Positions 17,266-24,925 of a stretch of 64,000 nucleotides of DNA are shown here, in pieces. The notes below the pieces were generated by a model. The model worked only from the letters and a program-made list of their open reading frames with translations, did no database searches and was not told the DNA's origin. Position numbers and translations under genes: made by a program. Each line of letters starts with the position of its first letter. Position 1 is the stretch's first letter. Source of the DNA: JBHGXV01 sp041920505 (GTDB lineage Bacteria; Bacillota; Bacilli; Brevibacillales; Brevibacillaceae); contig JBHGXV010000010.1 of NCBI GenBank assembly GCA_041920505.1, positions 1-64,000 of the forward strand. The letters run 5' to 3'.

Positions 17266-17952
17266 ATGATGAGCTTACATAAAAAAAACTCGGAAATCGT
17301 GGCGGAAGAGCTGCACCGCCTGATCCGTTCCGGGGTGCTGAAAGCCGGAGAAAAACTGGACACGATCGAGACCCTGGCCAAACAGTACCACGTCAGCCGC
17401 TCCACCATCCGGGAAGCCCTGAGCCAGTTGAAGGCGCTCGGCCTGGTGGAGTCGGTGCAGGGCGGCGGAACGTATGTGAAGATGAGTCCGCTCCAGATGC
17501 CGGAGACGCTCACCCAGTTGCAAAACTCCAGCGCCGAACTGATGCAAATCCTGCAGGTGCGCAAAATCCTTGAGGTCGGCTGCATCGAGTTGGCCGCCCA
17601 GTACCGCACGGACAGCAACATTGAGGAACTGGAGAAGATCATCAACCAGATGCGCGACGCGGTCGGCAACGAAGAGATCAGCCAGGTGTACGACGCCAAT
17701 TTTCATCTGGCGATCGCCAAATGCACGCAAAACCCGTTGTTGCAAACCTTGATGGAAACCCTCTCCCCGGCGATGATGCGGACGATCCGCGACAGCCGCA
17801 AACTGTGGCTGTACAGCGAAAAGGAGTCGGCCGCCCGCCTGTTTGAGGAACACAAGCAAATGCTCGAAGCGATCAAAGCCAAAGACAGCAAAACCGCGGT
17901 CAAGGTGATGACCAAGCACCTGTTCACCGTCGAATCCGTGCTCGCTTTGTAG
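17266..17952 (+). CDS. FadR/LldR-type GntR transcriptional regulator
   Basis: The 228-residue protein has an N-terminal winged helix (ETLAKQYHVSRSTIREALSQ, about residues 30-50) and an all-helical FCD ligand domain with the metal-site histidines in NFHLAIAK and EEHKQMLEAI. This is the LldR/GlcC class that senses lactate, glycolate or related acids. It is divergent from glcDF and upstream of the lactate permease, so it probably controls both. GGAGGG lies just before the ATG-ATG start. An inverted repeat after the stop may terminate its transcript. Confidence 0.93.
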   Translation: MMSLHKKNSEIVAEELHRLIRSGVLKAGEKLDTIETLAKQYHVSRSTIREALSQLKALGLVESVQGGGTYVKMSPLQMPETLTQLQNSSAELMQILQVRKILEVGCIELAAQYRTDSNIEELEKIINQMRDAVGNEEISQVYDANFHLAIAKCTQNPLLQTLMETLSPAMMRTIRDSRKLWLYSEKESAARLFEEHKQMLEAIKAKDSKTAVKVMTKHLFTVESVLAL

Positions 17953-17967
17953 CGCCCGGCGATGCAA

Positions 17968-18010
17968 GCCTTTTTCTCTCGGGCCCCGCGATTCCTTGAG
18001 GGAAAAAGGC
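17968..18010 (+). terminator. Inverted repeat after the GntR regulator
   Basis: GCCTTTTTCTCTC and GAGGGAAAAAGGC form a long stem with a 17-base loop, followed by TGTTTTCTTCC. A partial terminator is likely. Confidence 0.55.
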
Positions 18011-18058
18011 TGTTTTCTTCCAAGCGGATTGATAAGCACAAAAATTCAAAAAACAATC

Positions 18059-18087
18059 TTGATTATTTTGGCAATCCCTCCTATAAT
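18059..18087 (+). promoter_or_regulatory. Candidate promoter of the lactate permease gene
   Basis: TTGATT (18059-18064) and a perfect TATAAT (18082-18087) are separated by 17 bases, about 150 bases upstream of the permease start codon. This leaves a 140-base untranslated leader. Confidence 0.6.
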
Positions 18088-18238
18088 CGAGTTACTCGCA
18101 CAAATTTATCTGATGACCTTACAAGATGATGAATTTCACAAAAGGGGGACTGCTCGTTGTTGTAACCGCTTCCACTTGCACCCGCCATTATTCCCCAATT
18201 TCCTGCTAAAATTATTCAATGCAAAAGAGGTGTATGGC

Positions 18239-19924
18239 ATGACATGGACTCAGGTGTTTACTCCGGTCGGAGGCAGCCTCGGCTTGTCCGGGCTCGTGGC
18301 GGTGCTGCCGATCCTCTACTTCTTCTGGGCGCTCGCCATCAAACGCATGAAAGGCCACTGGGCGGGCACCACCACCTTGCTTTTGGCGATTCTCGTCGCC
18401 GTGCTGGCCTACGGCATGCCGGTGCAGATGGCCGTCATGTCCTCGATCCAGGGCGGCGTCTACGGCATCCTGCCGATCGGCTGGATCATCATTGCTTCCG
18501 TCTTCCTCTACAAGCTGACGGTCAAAACCGGACAGTTTGACATTATTCGTTCCTCTATCGTGACGATCACGGAAGACCGCCGGTTGCAGGCGCTGTTGAT
18601 CGCCTTTTCGTTCGGCGCGTTTCTGGAAGGGGCGGCCGGATTCGGGGCGCCGGTGGCGATTTCCGCCGCCTTGCTCGTCGGATTGGGCTTCAACCCGCTG
18701 TACGCCGCCGGACTTTGTCTGATCGCCAACACCGCTCCCGTGGCGTTCGGCGCGATCGGGATTCCGATCATCGCCGTCTCCGGACCGACCGGCATCCCGG
18801 CGATGGACATCTCCAAAATGGTCGGCCGCCAACTGCCGTTCTTGTCCGTGTTTGTCCCATTCTATCTGGTCTTGATCATGGCCGGATTCAAGAAAACGAT
18901 GGAGGTGTTCCCGGCCATCCTGGTGTCCGGCGTCTCCTTTGCGCTGACCCAGTACCTCACCTCCAACTTCATGGGGCCGGAGCTGCCGGACATCCTGTCT
19001 TCCATCGTTTCGTTGGTCGCCCTGTCACTGTTTTTGAAAGTATGGAAGCCGAAAAACGTGTTCCGCTTCGAGTCGGAGTTGGGCACGACAGAAGCGGCAG
19101 CAACCGCGGCAACCGCCCACAGCGGCTACTCCACGGGACAAGTTTTCCGCGCCTGGTCGCCGTTTATCGTGCTTACCGCCTTTATCTCGCTGTGGGGCAT
19201 TCCCGGCATAAAGCTGGCGCTCACCGGCAAATACGCGGGAGACAATGTGCTGCTGCAAGTGCTTAACCCGATCGGCAAGGCGCTCACCTTCGGACCGGCC
19301 GTGCCCGGACTGCACAACCTGATCATCGACGCCAACGGCAAACCAATCGCCGCGACGTTCAAGCTGGAGATTTTGGCCGCTGCGGGGACGGCGATTCTGT
19401 TCGCCGCCATCATCTCCAAGTGGATCGTGCGCATTTCCTGGAAAGACTGGTTTGCCACGTTCGGGGAAACGCTCCACGAACTGAAATTTCCGATCCTCAC
19501 CATCGCCACCGTCGTCGGTTTTGCCTATGTGGCCAACGCTTCCGGCATGAGCACGACGCTCGGCAAAACGCTGGCCTCGACCGGCACGCTGTTCCCGTTC
19601 TTCGCACCGTTCCTCGGCTGGCTGGGGGTATTCATCACCGGTTCCGACACTTCCTCCAACCTGCTGTTCGGCAACCTGCAAAAAGTGACGGCCACCCAGC
19701 TTGGCATCGATCCCGTTCTGGCGGTCGCAGCCAACACCAGCGGCGGTGTCACGGGCAAAATGATCTCGCCGCAGTCGATCGCGGTCGCCTGCGCGGCGGT
19801 CGGGTTGGCCGGCAAAGAAGCCGATCTGTTCCGCTTCACGGTCAAACACAGTCTGCTTCTGGTGACCATTATCGGCATCATCACCTTCCTGCAAGCCCAT
19901 CTCTTGTCGTGGATGATTCCCTGA
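18239..19924 (+). CDS. lldP: L-lactate permease, LctP family
   Basis: The protein has 561 residues from ATG 18239, which has GAGGTG eight bases upstream; this is the family's usual length. It has about 13 membrane helices. Diagnostic segments are SFGAFLEGAAGFGAPVAI, GLCLIANTAPVAFGAIGIPI, FITGSDTSSNLLFGNLQ and NTSGGVTGKMISPQSIAVA. It imports lactate (and possibly glycolate) with protons, supplying GlcDF. The in-frame extension upstream to 17996 overlaps the promoter and was rejected. Confidence 0.95.
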   Translation: MTWTQVFTPVGGSLGLSGLVAVLPILYFFWALAIKRMKGHWAGTTTLLLAILVAVLAYGMPVQMAVMSSIQGGVYGILPIGWIIIASVFLYKLTVKTGQFDIIRSSIVTITEDRRLQALLIAFSFGAFLEGAAGFGAPVAISAALLVGLGFNPLYAAGLCLIANTAPVAFGAIGIPIIAVSGPTGIPAMDISKMVGRQLPFLSVFVPFYLVLIMAGFKKTMEVFPAILVSGVSFALTQYLTSNFMGPELPDILSSIVSLVALSLFLKVWKPKNVFRFESELGTTEAAATAATAHSGYSTGQVFRAWSPFIVLTAFISLWGIPGIKLALTGKYAGDNVLLQVLNPIGKALTFGPAVPGLHNLIIDANGKPIAATFKLEILAAAGTAILFAAIISKWIVRISWKDWFATFGETLHELKFPILTIATVVGFAYVANASGMSTTLGKTLASTGTLFPFFAPFLGWLGVFITGSDTSSNLLFGNLQKVTATQLGIDPVLAVAANTSGGVTGKMISPQSIAVACAAVGLAGKEADLFRFTVKHSLLLVTIIGIITFLQAHLLSWMIP

Positions 19925-19947
19925 CGACACGCGATCTATCTAAGATG

Positions 19948-19980
19948 CGGGCGGTCCAAGCGGCCGCCCGTAAACATTTC
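19948..19980 (+). terminator. Hairpin after lldP
   Basis: The stem CGGGCGG/CCGCCCG with a nine-base loop is followed by TAAACATTTCC, 24 bases after the lldP stop. Confidence 0.5.
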
Positions 19981-20053
19981 CTTTTCTTTCCGCTGACGCA
20001 ACGCTAGAATGTAGCTAGCACGTCCAACCACGCGGAAAAGAGGAGAACGAAAC

Positions 20054-20740
20054 ATGACAGAGAGCAAGTGGAACCGCAACGTGGCGCACCAGTGGAACGA
20101 AAACGCGGCCAACTGGCACGCGCGCAGCGAAGAGATGTGGGAGCGCGGCAGCCGCAAGCCGGTGCTGCCCCTGTTCACCCGGCTAGTGAGCCCGGCGGAC
20201 GGACCTGTGCTGGACGCGGGCTGCGGCGACGGCTACGCAAGCTGGCAGTTGGCGAGACGCGGATATGCCGTGGAGGGCATTGACATCGCCGAGGAGATGA
20301 TCCATCTCGCCCAGGGGAACGGGCCACAGGGCTTCCCGATCCGCTTTCAGACCGGCGACGTCACCCGCTTGCCGTATGACGACGGACACTTCGCCGGCAT
20401 TCTCTCGATCAATGTGGTGGAGTGGACCCAATCCCCCCTCGCCGCGCTGCGTGAGTTTCACCGTGTGCTCAAACCCGGCGGCGTCCTCTTGCTCGGCATC
20501 CTCGGACCGACGGCCGGACCGCGCAGCTACAGTTACCGCCGCCTGTACGGCGAACCGGCGATCCAGAACACGATGATGCCCTGGGAGGCGCGGCAGTTGG
20601 CCGAAGAAAACGGCTACCGGCTGATCGCCGAAGAGCATGTGTACAAGGAAGGCGTGACGCCCGGCCTCGCCGGCCAGCTTTCGGCGGAACTGCGCCAGGC
20701 GCTCAGCTTCCTTACCCTGTTTGCGCTGGAGAAAGAATGA
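20054..20740 (+). CDS. Class I SAM-dependent methyltransferase
   Basis: The 228 residues form a Methyltransf_11-type fold. Motif I is VLDAGCGDGYASWQLARRG near residue 50, the acidic post-I residue is in VEGIDIAEEM, and motif IV is near ILSINVVEWTQSP. GGAGAACGAAAC precedes the ATG. It is a single gene ending at a hairpin. The substrate cannot be told from sequence. Confidence 0.85.
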   Translation: MTESKWNRNVAHQWNENAANWHARSEEMWERGSRKPVLPLFTRLVSPADGPVLDAGCGDGYASWQLARRGYAVEGIDIAEEMIHLAQGNGPQGFPIRFQTGDVTRLPYDDGHFAGILSINVVEWTQSPLAALREFHRVLKPGGVLLLGILGPTAGPRSYSYRRLYGEPAIQNTMMPWEARQLAEENGYRLIAEEHVYKEGVTPGLAGQLSAELRQALSFLTLFALEKE

Positions 20741-20744
20741 GAAA

Positions 20745-20770
20745 GAGCACGGTCGCCCGTGCTCCTGTTT
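20745..20770. terminator. Bidirectional hairpin between methyltransferase and MCP genes
   Basis: GAGCACGG/CCGTGCTC forms an eight-base stem with a four-base loop between convergent genes, followed by CTGTTTATTT on the plus side. Confidence 0.65.
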
Positions 20771-21710
20771 ATTTCATCAATTTTTCCAACTCTTGGTAAC
20801 TCAGTTCCAGTTCGCGGTCGACCACGCCCGCCTCCTGGACATGGGAGACGACCAGTTGGTGCATCTCGTCCAGCACGCCCTTGGCCTGGGTGAGCTGATG
20901 GGCGATGTCGTCGGCGTATTGTTTCTGGTGGTGGATCGTTTCCATCACGCCTTTGACCTCGGCGCTCACCTGATTGAACGCTTCGACGATTTCGTCCATC
21001 TTCTGCGACGCTTCCTTGCTGGTGACCAATCCGTTGCGGATCGCCCTGGTGCTTTTTTCGGCATTGGCCAAGGCCACTTTTGTTTCTTCCTGGATTTTTT
21101 CGATGAGTTCGGCGATGTTCTTGGTCGACTTGGCGGTCATCTCCGCCAGTTTGCGCACCTCGTCGGCGACGACGGCAAATCCCCGCCCCTGTTCGCCCGC
21201 GCGCGCCGCTTCAATCGCCGCGTTAAGCGCCAGGAGGTTGGTCTGGTTGGCGATGTCGCTGATCACCTGGACGATGCTGGTGATCTCCGTCGAGCGCTCC
21301 TCCAGCCGGCTCATCGAGGCCGACGCGTTGGTCGACTCCTGCTCCAGTTGGGAGATGACATGGACCACGTTTTCCAACGCTTTCTTCCCTTCCAGCGAGC
21401 GGCTGACCGATTGGTTGGAAATCTCCGTCAACCTCTCCCCGCGCGTGAGCAACTGGTTGGCGGACTGGTCGGACGTCTCACTGATCGACTGGATCTGATC
21501 GATCGTCTGCTTCATCCGCGTCGCCAGGTCGGCCAGTTCGCCGTGCTGCGAATTGACGATGCCGTGCTGCTTGATGATGGCGCCGATCCGGCCGTACAGG
21601 GAGGCGATCTCTTTTTCCATCTCTGTTCCTTTCTCCTCGGACGACGCGGTTGCCACCCCCGCCGCTGCCGCCTCCTCAATCACTTGCCCTTTTTGCTTCT
21701 TCCAGAACAT
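20769..21710 (-). CDS. Soluble chemoreceptor signalling protein (MCP-like)
   Basis: This 313-residue protein has no membrane helix. After a variable 70-residue N-terminus it is entirely the coiled-coil methyl-accepting signalling domain, with the conserved hairpin tip IANQTNLLALNAAIEAARAG and GRGFAVVADEVRKLAE. It resembles soluble receptors such as YfmS of Bacillus subtilis and should dock with CheA/CheW. AGGAGG lies eight bases before the ATG. It is 31 bases downstream of a gene for a membrane protein with a cytoplasmic helical tail, so the pair may act as a split receptor. Confidence 0.88.
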   Translation of the reverse strand: MFWKKQKGQVIEEAAAAGVATASSEEKGTEMEKEIASLYGRIGAIIKQHGIVNSQHGELADLATRMKQTIDQIQSISETSDQSANQLLTRGERLTEISNQSVSRSLEGKKALENVVHVISQLEQESTNASASMSRLEERSTEITSIVQVISDIANQTNLLALNAAIEAARAGEQGRGFAVVADEVRKLAEMTAKSTKNIAELIEKIQEETKVALANAEKSTRAIRNGLVTSKEASQKMDEIVEAFNQVSAEVKGVMETIHHQKQYADDIAHQLTQAKGVLDEMHQLVVSHVQEAGVVDRELELSYQELEKLMK

Positions 21711-21741
21711 CTTCCCTACCTCCTACAAGATGGTGGTAACG

Positions 21742-22494
21742 CTACAGCTCTCTGTGGGCGAACTGACGCGATTCCTTAACGTCGGGATACTGTTTCACCT
21801 GGGCCATCAGGTTTTCCATAAACAGGTAATGACCTTCCAACAGTTCCATATCCTTGGGTTCAAACTTCTCTGCCTGCAGGTACTGTTGCATTTCCAGAAG
21901 ATAGCGATCCATCTTGTGATGAAAGCCGTTGGCCGTGAGCATCTGTTCCACTTCCGGATACGCTTCCTTCAGCCGCTTGATCTCCGCGTGAATGTTGGTC
22001 GCCTCCAGAATCAGTTGGTAAGCGGTCCGCTCCCAGGAAGCCTGGGTGGACAGCCGCTCCTGCCTGCGCGCCTCGCGCAAAGCGGACAAGTACGTGATAA
22101 AATGGTAAATGGTCAAAAACAGCGGCCCCAAAAACAGCAGGATGCCCGCCTTGTACACATGTTGATTGGTGACATTACTGATCAACAGGAAGAGATGAAA
22201 CAGGATCGCGCCCAGCCAGGCGTAGATGATGACATGGTGGTTCACCGGGCCCACCTGCTCCTGCCGGGAAAACAGGAAGGTCAATCCCAGGAGGTAAAAG
22301 GCCAACAACGTGAAGCTGGCACTGAACAGCGCCATCTCCATCTCCTGCAACCAATCCGGCCGCTCGGGAATGTCTATGTAAAATTCAAAGGCGAACACCA
22401 GGAGGCAGAACAACGAGCCAAGAATCCAGAACCGGCTGACGTCGAGATCGACACGCCGCCGCGTACGGTATCTTTCTACCCGGGATATTTTCAA
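21742..22494 (-). CDS. Multi-span membrane protein paired with soluble MCP
   Basis: The 250-residue protein has about four membrane helices (ILGSLFCLLVFAFEFYI, ALFSASFTLLAFYLLGLTFL, VIIYAWLGAILFHLFLLI and AGILLFLGPLFLTIYHFITYL, about residues 25-140). A roughly 110-residue helical cytoplasmic tail follows. The start is TTG with GAGGTG six bases upstream. I recognise no named family. Its position immediately upstream of a sensor-less chemoreceptor suggests it supplies the missing sensory or anchoring function; this is inference. Confidence 0.75.
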   Translation of the reverse strand: MKISRVERYRTRRRVDLDVSRFWILGSLFCLLVFAFEFYIDIPERPDWLQEMEMALFSASFTLLAFYLLGLTFLFSRQEQVGPVNHHVIIYAWLGAILFHLFLLISNVTNQHVYKAGILLFLGPLFLTIYHFITYLSALREARRQERLSTQASWERTAYQLILEATNIHAEIKRLKEAYPEVEQMLTANGFHHKMDRYLLEMQQYLQAEKFEPKDMELLEGHYLFMENLMAQVKQYPDVKESRQFAHREL

Positions 22495-22590
22495 ACAGGT
22501 TCACCTCACTGGATGTTAAGATTCGCCGCCCATTCGCCTTTCTCCTTTTTTTCACACGGAATTCCGCGAAAAATCGACATGGAGGTTGAC

Positions 22591-24021
22591 ATGGAACCAC
22601 AATTGCCCCAACGCTTTCTCGAACGCATGCGCCAACTGCTGGAAGACGCCTATCCGGCGTTTGCGGCTAGCTATGAACACCCCTCCTGGCACGGACTTCG
22701 GGTCAATCCCCTGAAAGTGACGCGCGAGAGGTTTGCAGGCATCAGCCCGTTTGCGCTTCGTCCCGTCGCCTGGTGCCCGGACGGCTTCACCTATCCCGAG
22801 AGCGAACGGCCTGGCAAACACCCCTACCACGCGGCCGGTCTCTACTACATCCAGGAACCGAGCGCGATGGCCGTCGCCGCCGCGTTAGATGCCAAGCCGG
22901 GCGACACGGTGCTCGACCTGTGCGCCGCCCCCGGCGGGAAAACGACGCAGATCGCCGCCGCGATGCGGGGAGAGGGACTGTTGGTCGCCAACGAAATCCA
23001 TCCGCAACGCGCCAAGGCCCTGTCGGAAAACATCGAACGGCTCGGCATCGTCAACGCCATCGTCACCAACGAGACACCCGAGCGGCTGGCCGAGCGTTTC
23101 CCCGCCTTTTTCGACCGGATTCTCGTCGACGCCCCGTGTTCGGGCGAAGGCATGTTCCGCAAGCTGCCGGAGGCCATCAACGACTGGTCGGAGGCCAAGG
23201 TGGCCGAGTGCCACGCCATCCAGGGCGACATTCTGTCAGCGGCGGCGCGGATGCTGAAGCCGGGCGGCACGCTGGTCTATTCCACCTGCACGTTCGCCCC
23301 CCTGGAAAACGAGCAGACTGTAGCCGACTTTCTCGCCGCCCACCCCCACTTCGCGCTGGTGCCGGTACCAAACGCCGACCGCTTCGCCCCGGGACGGCCG
23401 GATTGGGCACAGGGCGGTGACGCACGTCTGGTGCAAACCGTGCGGTTGTGGCCGCATCTGCTGGAAGGGGAAGGTCATTTTATCGCCGCATTTATTAAAC
23501 AAGAATTGGATTGTGAAAAAGGTGACAACCATCACAGTCCCCCGCGAGCGGACAAGCAGACCCGACAATCGTCCTCCCTCTCCGCCGCCGCGAAAAGAGA
23601 GCTGTTGCAAGCGTGGCACGCGTTCGCCGAAGACGCCGCTCCCGGCGTGCTCGACCGCACCGCCGACACCGGCGCTTACCGCCTGTTCGGCGAGCAGGTC
23701 TACTACTTGCCCGTCCCGGACCTGGACCTTGGCGGGCTTAAGATCGTCCGGGCCGGGTGGCACCTCGGGACGCTGAAGAAGAACCGGTTGGAACCATCGC
23801 ACGCGCTCGCGCTGGCGATGCGCGCGGACGACGCCGCCCGGTTGGCTGACTATCCGGCCGACGATCCCGACCTGCTCCGCTATCTTAGGGGAGAGAGCCT
23901 CTCGCGCACAGGCGCCAACGGCTGGACGCTGGTGACCGTCGACGGCTACCCGCTCGGCTGGGGCAAACAGGTGGACGGCCAGTTGAAAAACCACTATCCC
24001 AAGGGGCTGCGCTGGATGTAG
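22591..24021 (+). CDS. rsmF: RsmF/NOP2-type rRNA m5C methyltransferase
   Basis: The 476-residue protein carries the NOL1/NOP2/Sun catalytic core: the SAM-binding block LDLCAAPGGKTTQIAAAM, motif IV DAPCSGEGMFRK, and motif VI YSTCTFAPLENE with the catalytic cysteine. The C-terminal part resembles the RsmF PUA-like extension that contacts 16S rRNA (ending LKNHYPKGLRWM). The start ATG at 22591 lies directly after GGAGGTTGAC. The reading frame continues upstream across the divergent membrane-protein gene, but that part is not coding. A proline/serine-rich linker (about residues 310-335) separates the two halves. Confidence 0.93.
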   Translation: MEPQLPQRFLERMRQLLEDAYPAFAASYEHPSWHGLRVNPLKVTRERFAGISPFALRPVAWCPDGFTYPESERPGKHPYHAAGLYYIQEPSAMAVAAALDAKPGDTVLDLCAAPGGKTTQIAAAMRGEGLLVANEIHPQRAKALSENIERLGIVNAIVTNETPERLAERFPAFFDRILVDAPCSGEGMFRKLPEAINDWSEAKVAECHAIQGDILSAAARMLKPGGTLVYSTCTFAPLENEQTVADFLAAHPHFALVPVPNADRFAPGRPDWAQGGDARLVQTVRLWPHLLEGEGHFIAAFIKQELDCEKGDNHHSPPRADKQTRQSSSLSAAAKRELLQAWHAFAEDAAPGVLDRTADTGAYRLFGEQVYYLPVPDLDLGGLKIVRAGWHLGTLKKNRLEPSHALALAMRADDAARLADYPADDPDLLRYLRGESLSRTGANGWTLVTVDGYPLGWGKQVDGQLKNHYPKGLRWM

Positions 24022-24041
24022 GCGCAATCCCGCCAAAAGAA

Positions 24042-24078
24042 ACAGACAGCCGGATGCGCCTGGCTGTCTGTCATTTTT
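24042..24078 (+). terminator. Terminator of rsmF
   Basis: ACAGACAGCC/GGCTGTCTGT forms a ten-base stem with a ten-base loop, followed by CATTTTTGC, 20 bases after the stop codon. Confidence 0.8.
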
Positions 24079-24096
24079 GCAAAAAATATCCGTCAC

Positions 24097-24167
24097 GCAC
24101 GGGGGATGGTTCCCGCTCGCTCGCTTGTCGACCAGCGAAGCCATCCCCCCGTGCTTTTGCTTTTTTT
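24097..24167. terminator. Hairpin carrying a shared repeat (copy A)
   Basis: GCACGGGGGATGG and CCATCCCCCCGTGC form a very stable stem around a 31-base loop, then TTTTGCTTTTTTT. It separates rsmF from the convergent YvyF-like gene. The left arm and loop (24104-24140) are nearly identical to a segment near 45.5 kb. Confidence 0.7.
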
Positions 24168-24191
24168 ATTACTTGCTACTCGCTTTGCGCC

Positions 24192-24482
24192 TCACCCGTT
24201 GCGCGGCGATCGGCGCGGTCCGTCGTCGTCTAGCACGGACAATGCCCCCTCGCGAATCAACCGGGTGATTTTGGAGATGGAAATGCCCGTCGCGTTGGCT
24301 ACCTGCATCGCATTGGAGTTCGGGTAGCTGCGCAGGTATTCCCTGATGATCCTGTATTGGTTTTTTTCCGTTTCCAGGCACTCCTGACAATACGCCTGCA
24401 CTAACGGTTTCGCTCCTCCACATGCCGGGCATACAGCACTCACCGGCTTCCCCTCCTCTTTCCGTCGGGTGGACGCACCCAT
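24192..24482 (-). CDS. YvyF-like zinc-ribbon/HTH protein
   Basis: The 96-residue protein has a zinc-ribbon (CPACGG and CQECLE) followed by a helix-turn-helix-like region (IIREYLRSYPNSNAMQVANATG, then ISKITRLIREGAL). This is the arrangement seen in the flagellar-operon protein YvyF/TIGR03826. The start at 24482 is chosen because AAGGAG lies five bases upstream; an upstream in-frame ATG at 24518 lacks a site. It is not next to flagellar genes here, so it is probably a paralogue. Its role is unknown; a small transcriptional regulator is plausible. Confidence 0.75.
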   Translation of the reverse strand: MGASTRRKEEGKPVSAVCPACGGAKPLVQAYCQECLETEKNQYRIIREYLRSYPNSNAMQVANATGISISKITRLIREGALSVLDDDGPRRSPRNG

Positions 24483-24518
24483 TCCTACTCCTTTTTTCCC
24501 ACTTTTTCGACTAGCCAA

Positions 24519-24780
24519 ACGCCATTCGTCCTAGCAGCCGTTATTTCTTTCCATTGTAGCGAATTTTCGCGAAATGGAACACTCCATCTGGAAAAATGTC
24601 TGGGCAAACCGTGCTGCTTGTAGCTCCTCACTGGTTGTTCGACACTATCGCCTGAAGAAGTTGCCGGGAGCTTACTTGTTGGCGGTATTGAATAGATTCT
24701 GGACGTAATCGATGACTGGATGGCCACCAACTACATAGGAGAATAAAAGAATTTACAAAAAAGCATATACTCAGCCACAA
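24519..24780. other. Intergenic stretch, composition switch
   Basis: No supported gene is seen. The sequence turns from GC-rich to AT-rich around 24,720, marking the left edge of the AT-rich locus that contains the cysteine-rich protein. Confidence 0.4.
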
Positions 24781-24790
24781 CACAAAATAT

Positions 24791-24838
24791 TTGCATAACC
24801 CCTAAATTGTGGTAATATATCCTTAAAACCCACAAATT
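24791..24838 (+). promoter_or_regulatory. Candidate promoter and operator of the cysteine-rich protein gene
   Basis: TTGCAT (24791-24796) and TAATAT (24813-24818) are 16 bases apart. The -10 hexamer is flanked by an imperfect inverted repeat AAATTGTGG (24804-24812) and CCACAAATT (24830-24838), a good position for a repressor site. The start codon is about 108 bases downstream of the -10. Confidence 0.5.
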
Positions 24839-24925
24839 GACAGGGGGTGTCCCGATAAATTCCTAAATGAATTATCAGTTTCATTGTACTAAAGAATCAA
24901 TTAGTTCAAAGGAGAGTGTGTGTAA

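Noticed and set aside
17996..18238. N-terminal extension of the lactate permease
   Set aside because: It covers the likely promoter and leader and lacks a ribosome site; the permease begins at the family-typical position 18239.
21553..22590. Open frame on the plus strand joined to the front of rsmF
   Set aside because: It is antisense to the membrane-protein gene and the rsmF start has a clear ribosome site at 22581; the extension has no domain.
23500..23580. A third copy of the shared terminator-loop repeat within rsmF
   Set aside because: Only short words (GAGCGG, CCATCAC) are shared and the order differs; the segment is better explained as the linker of the methylase.
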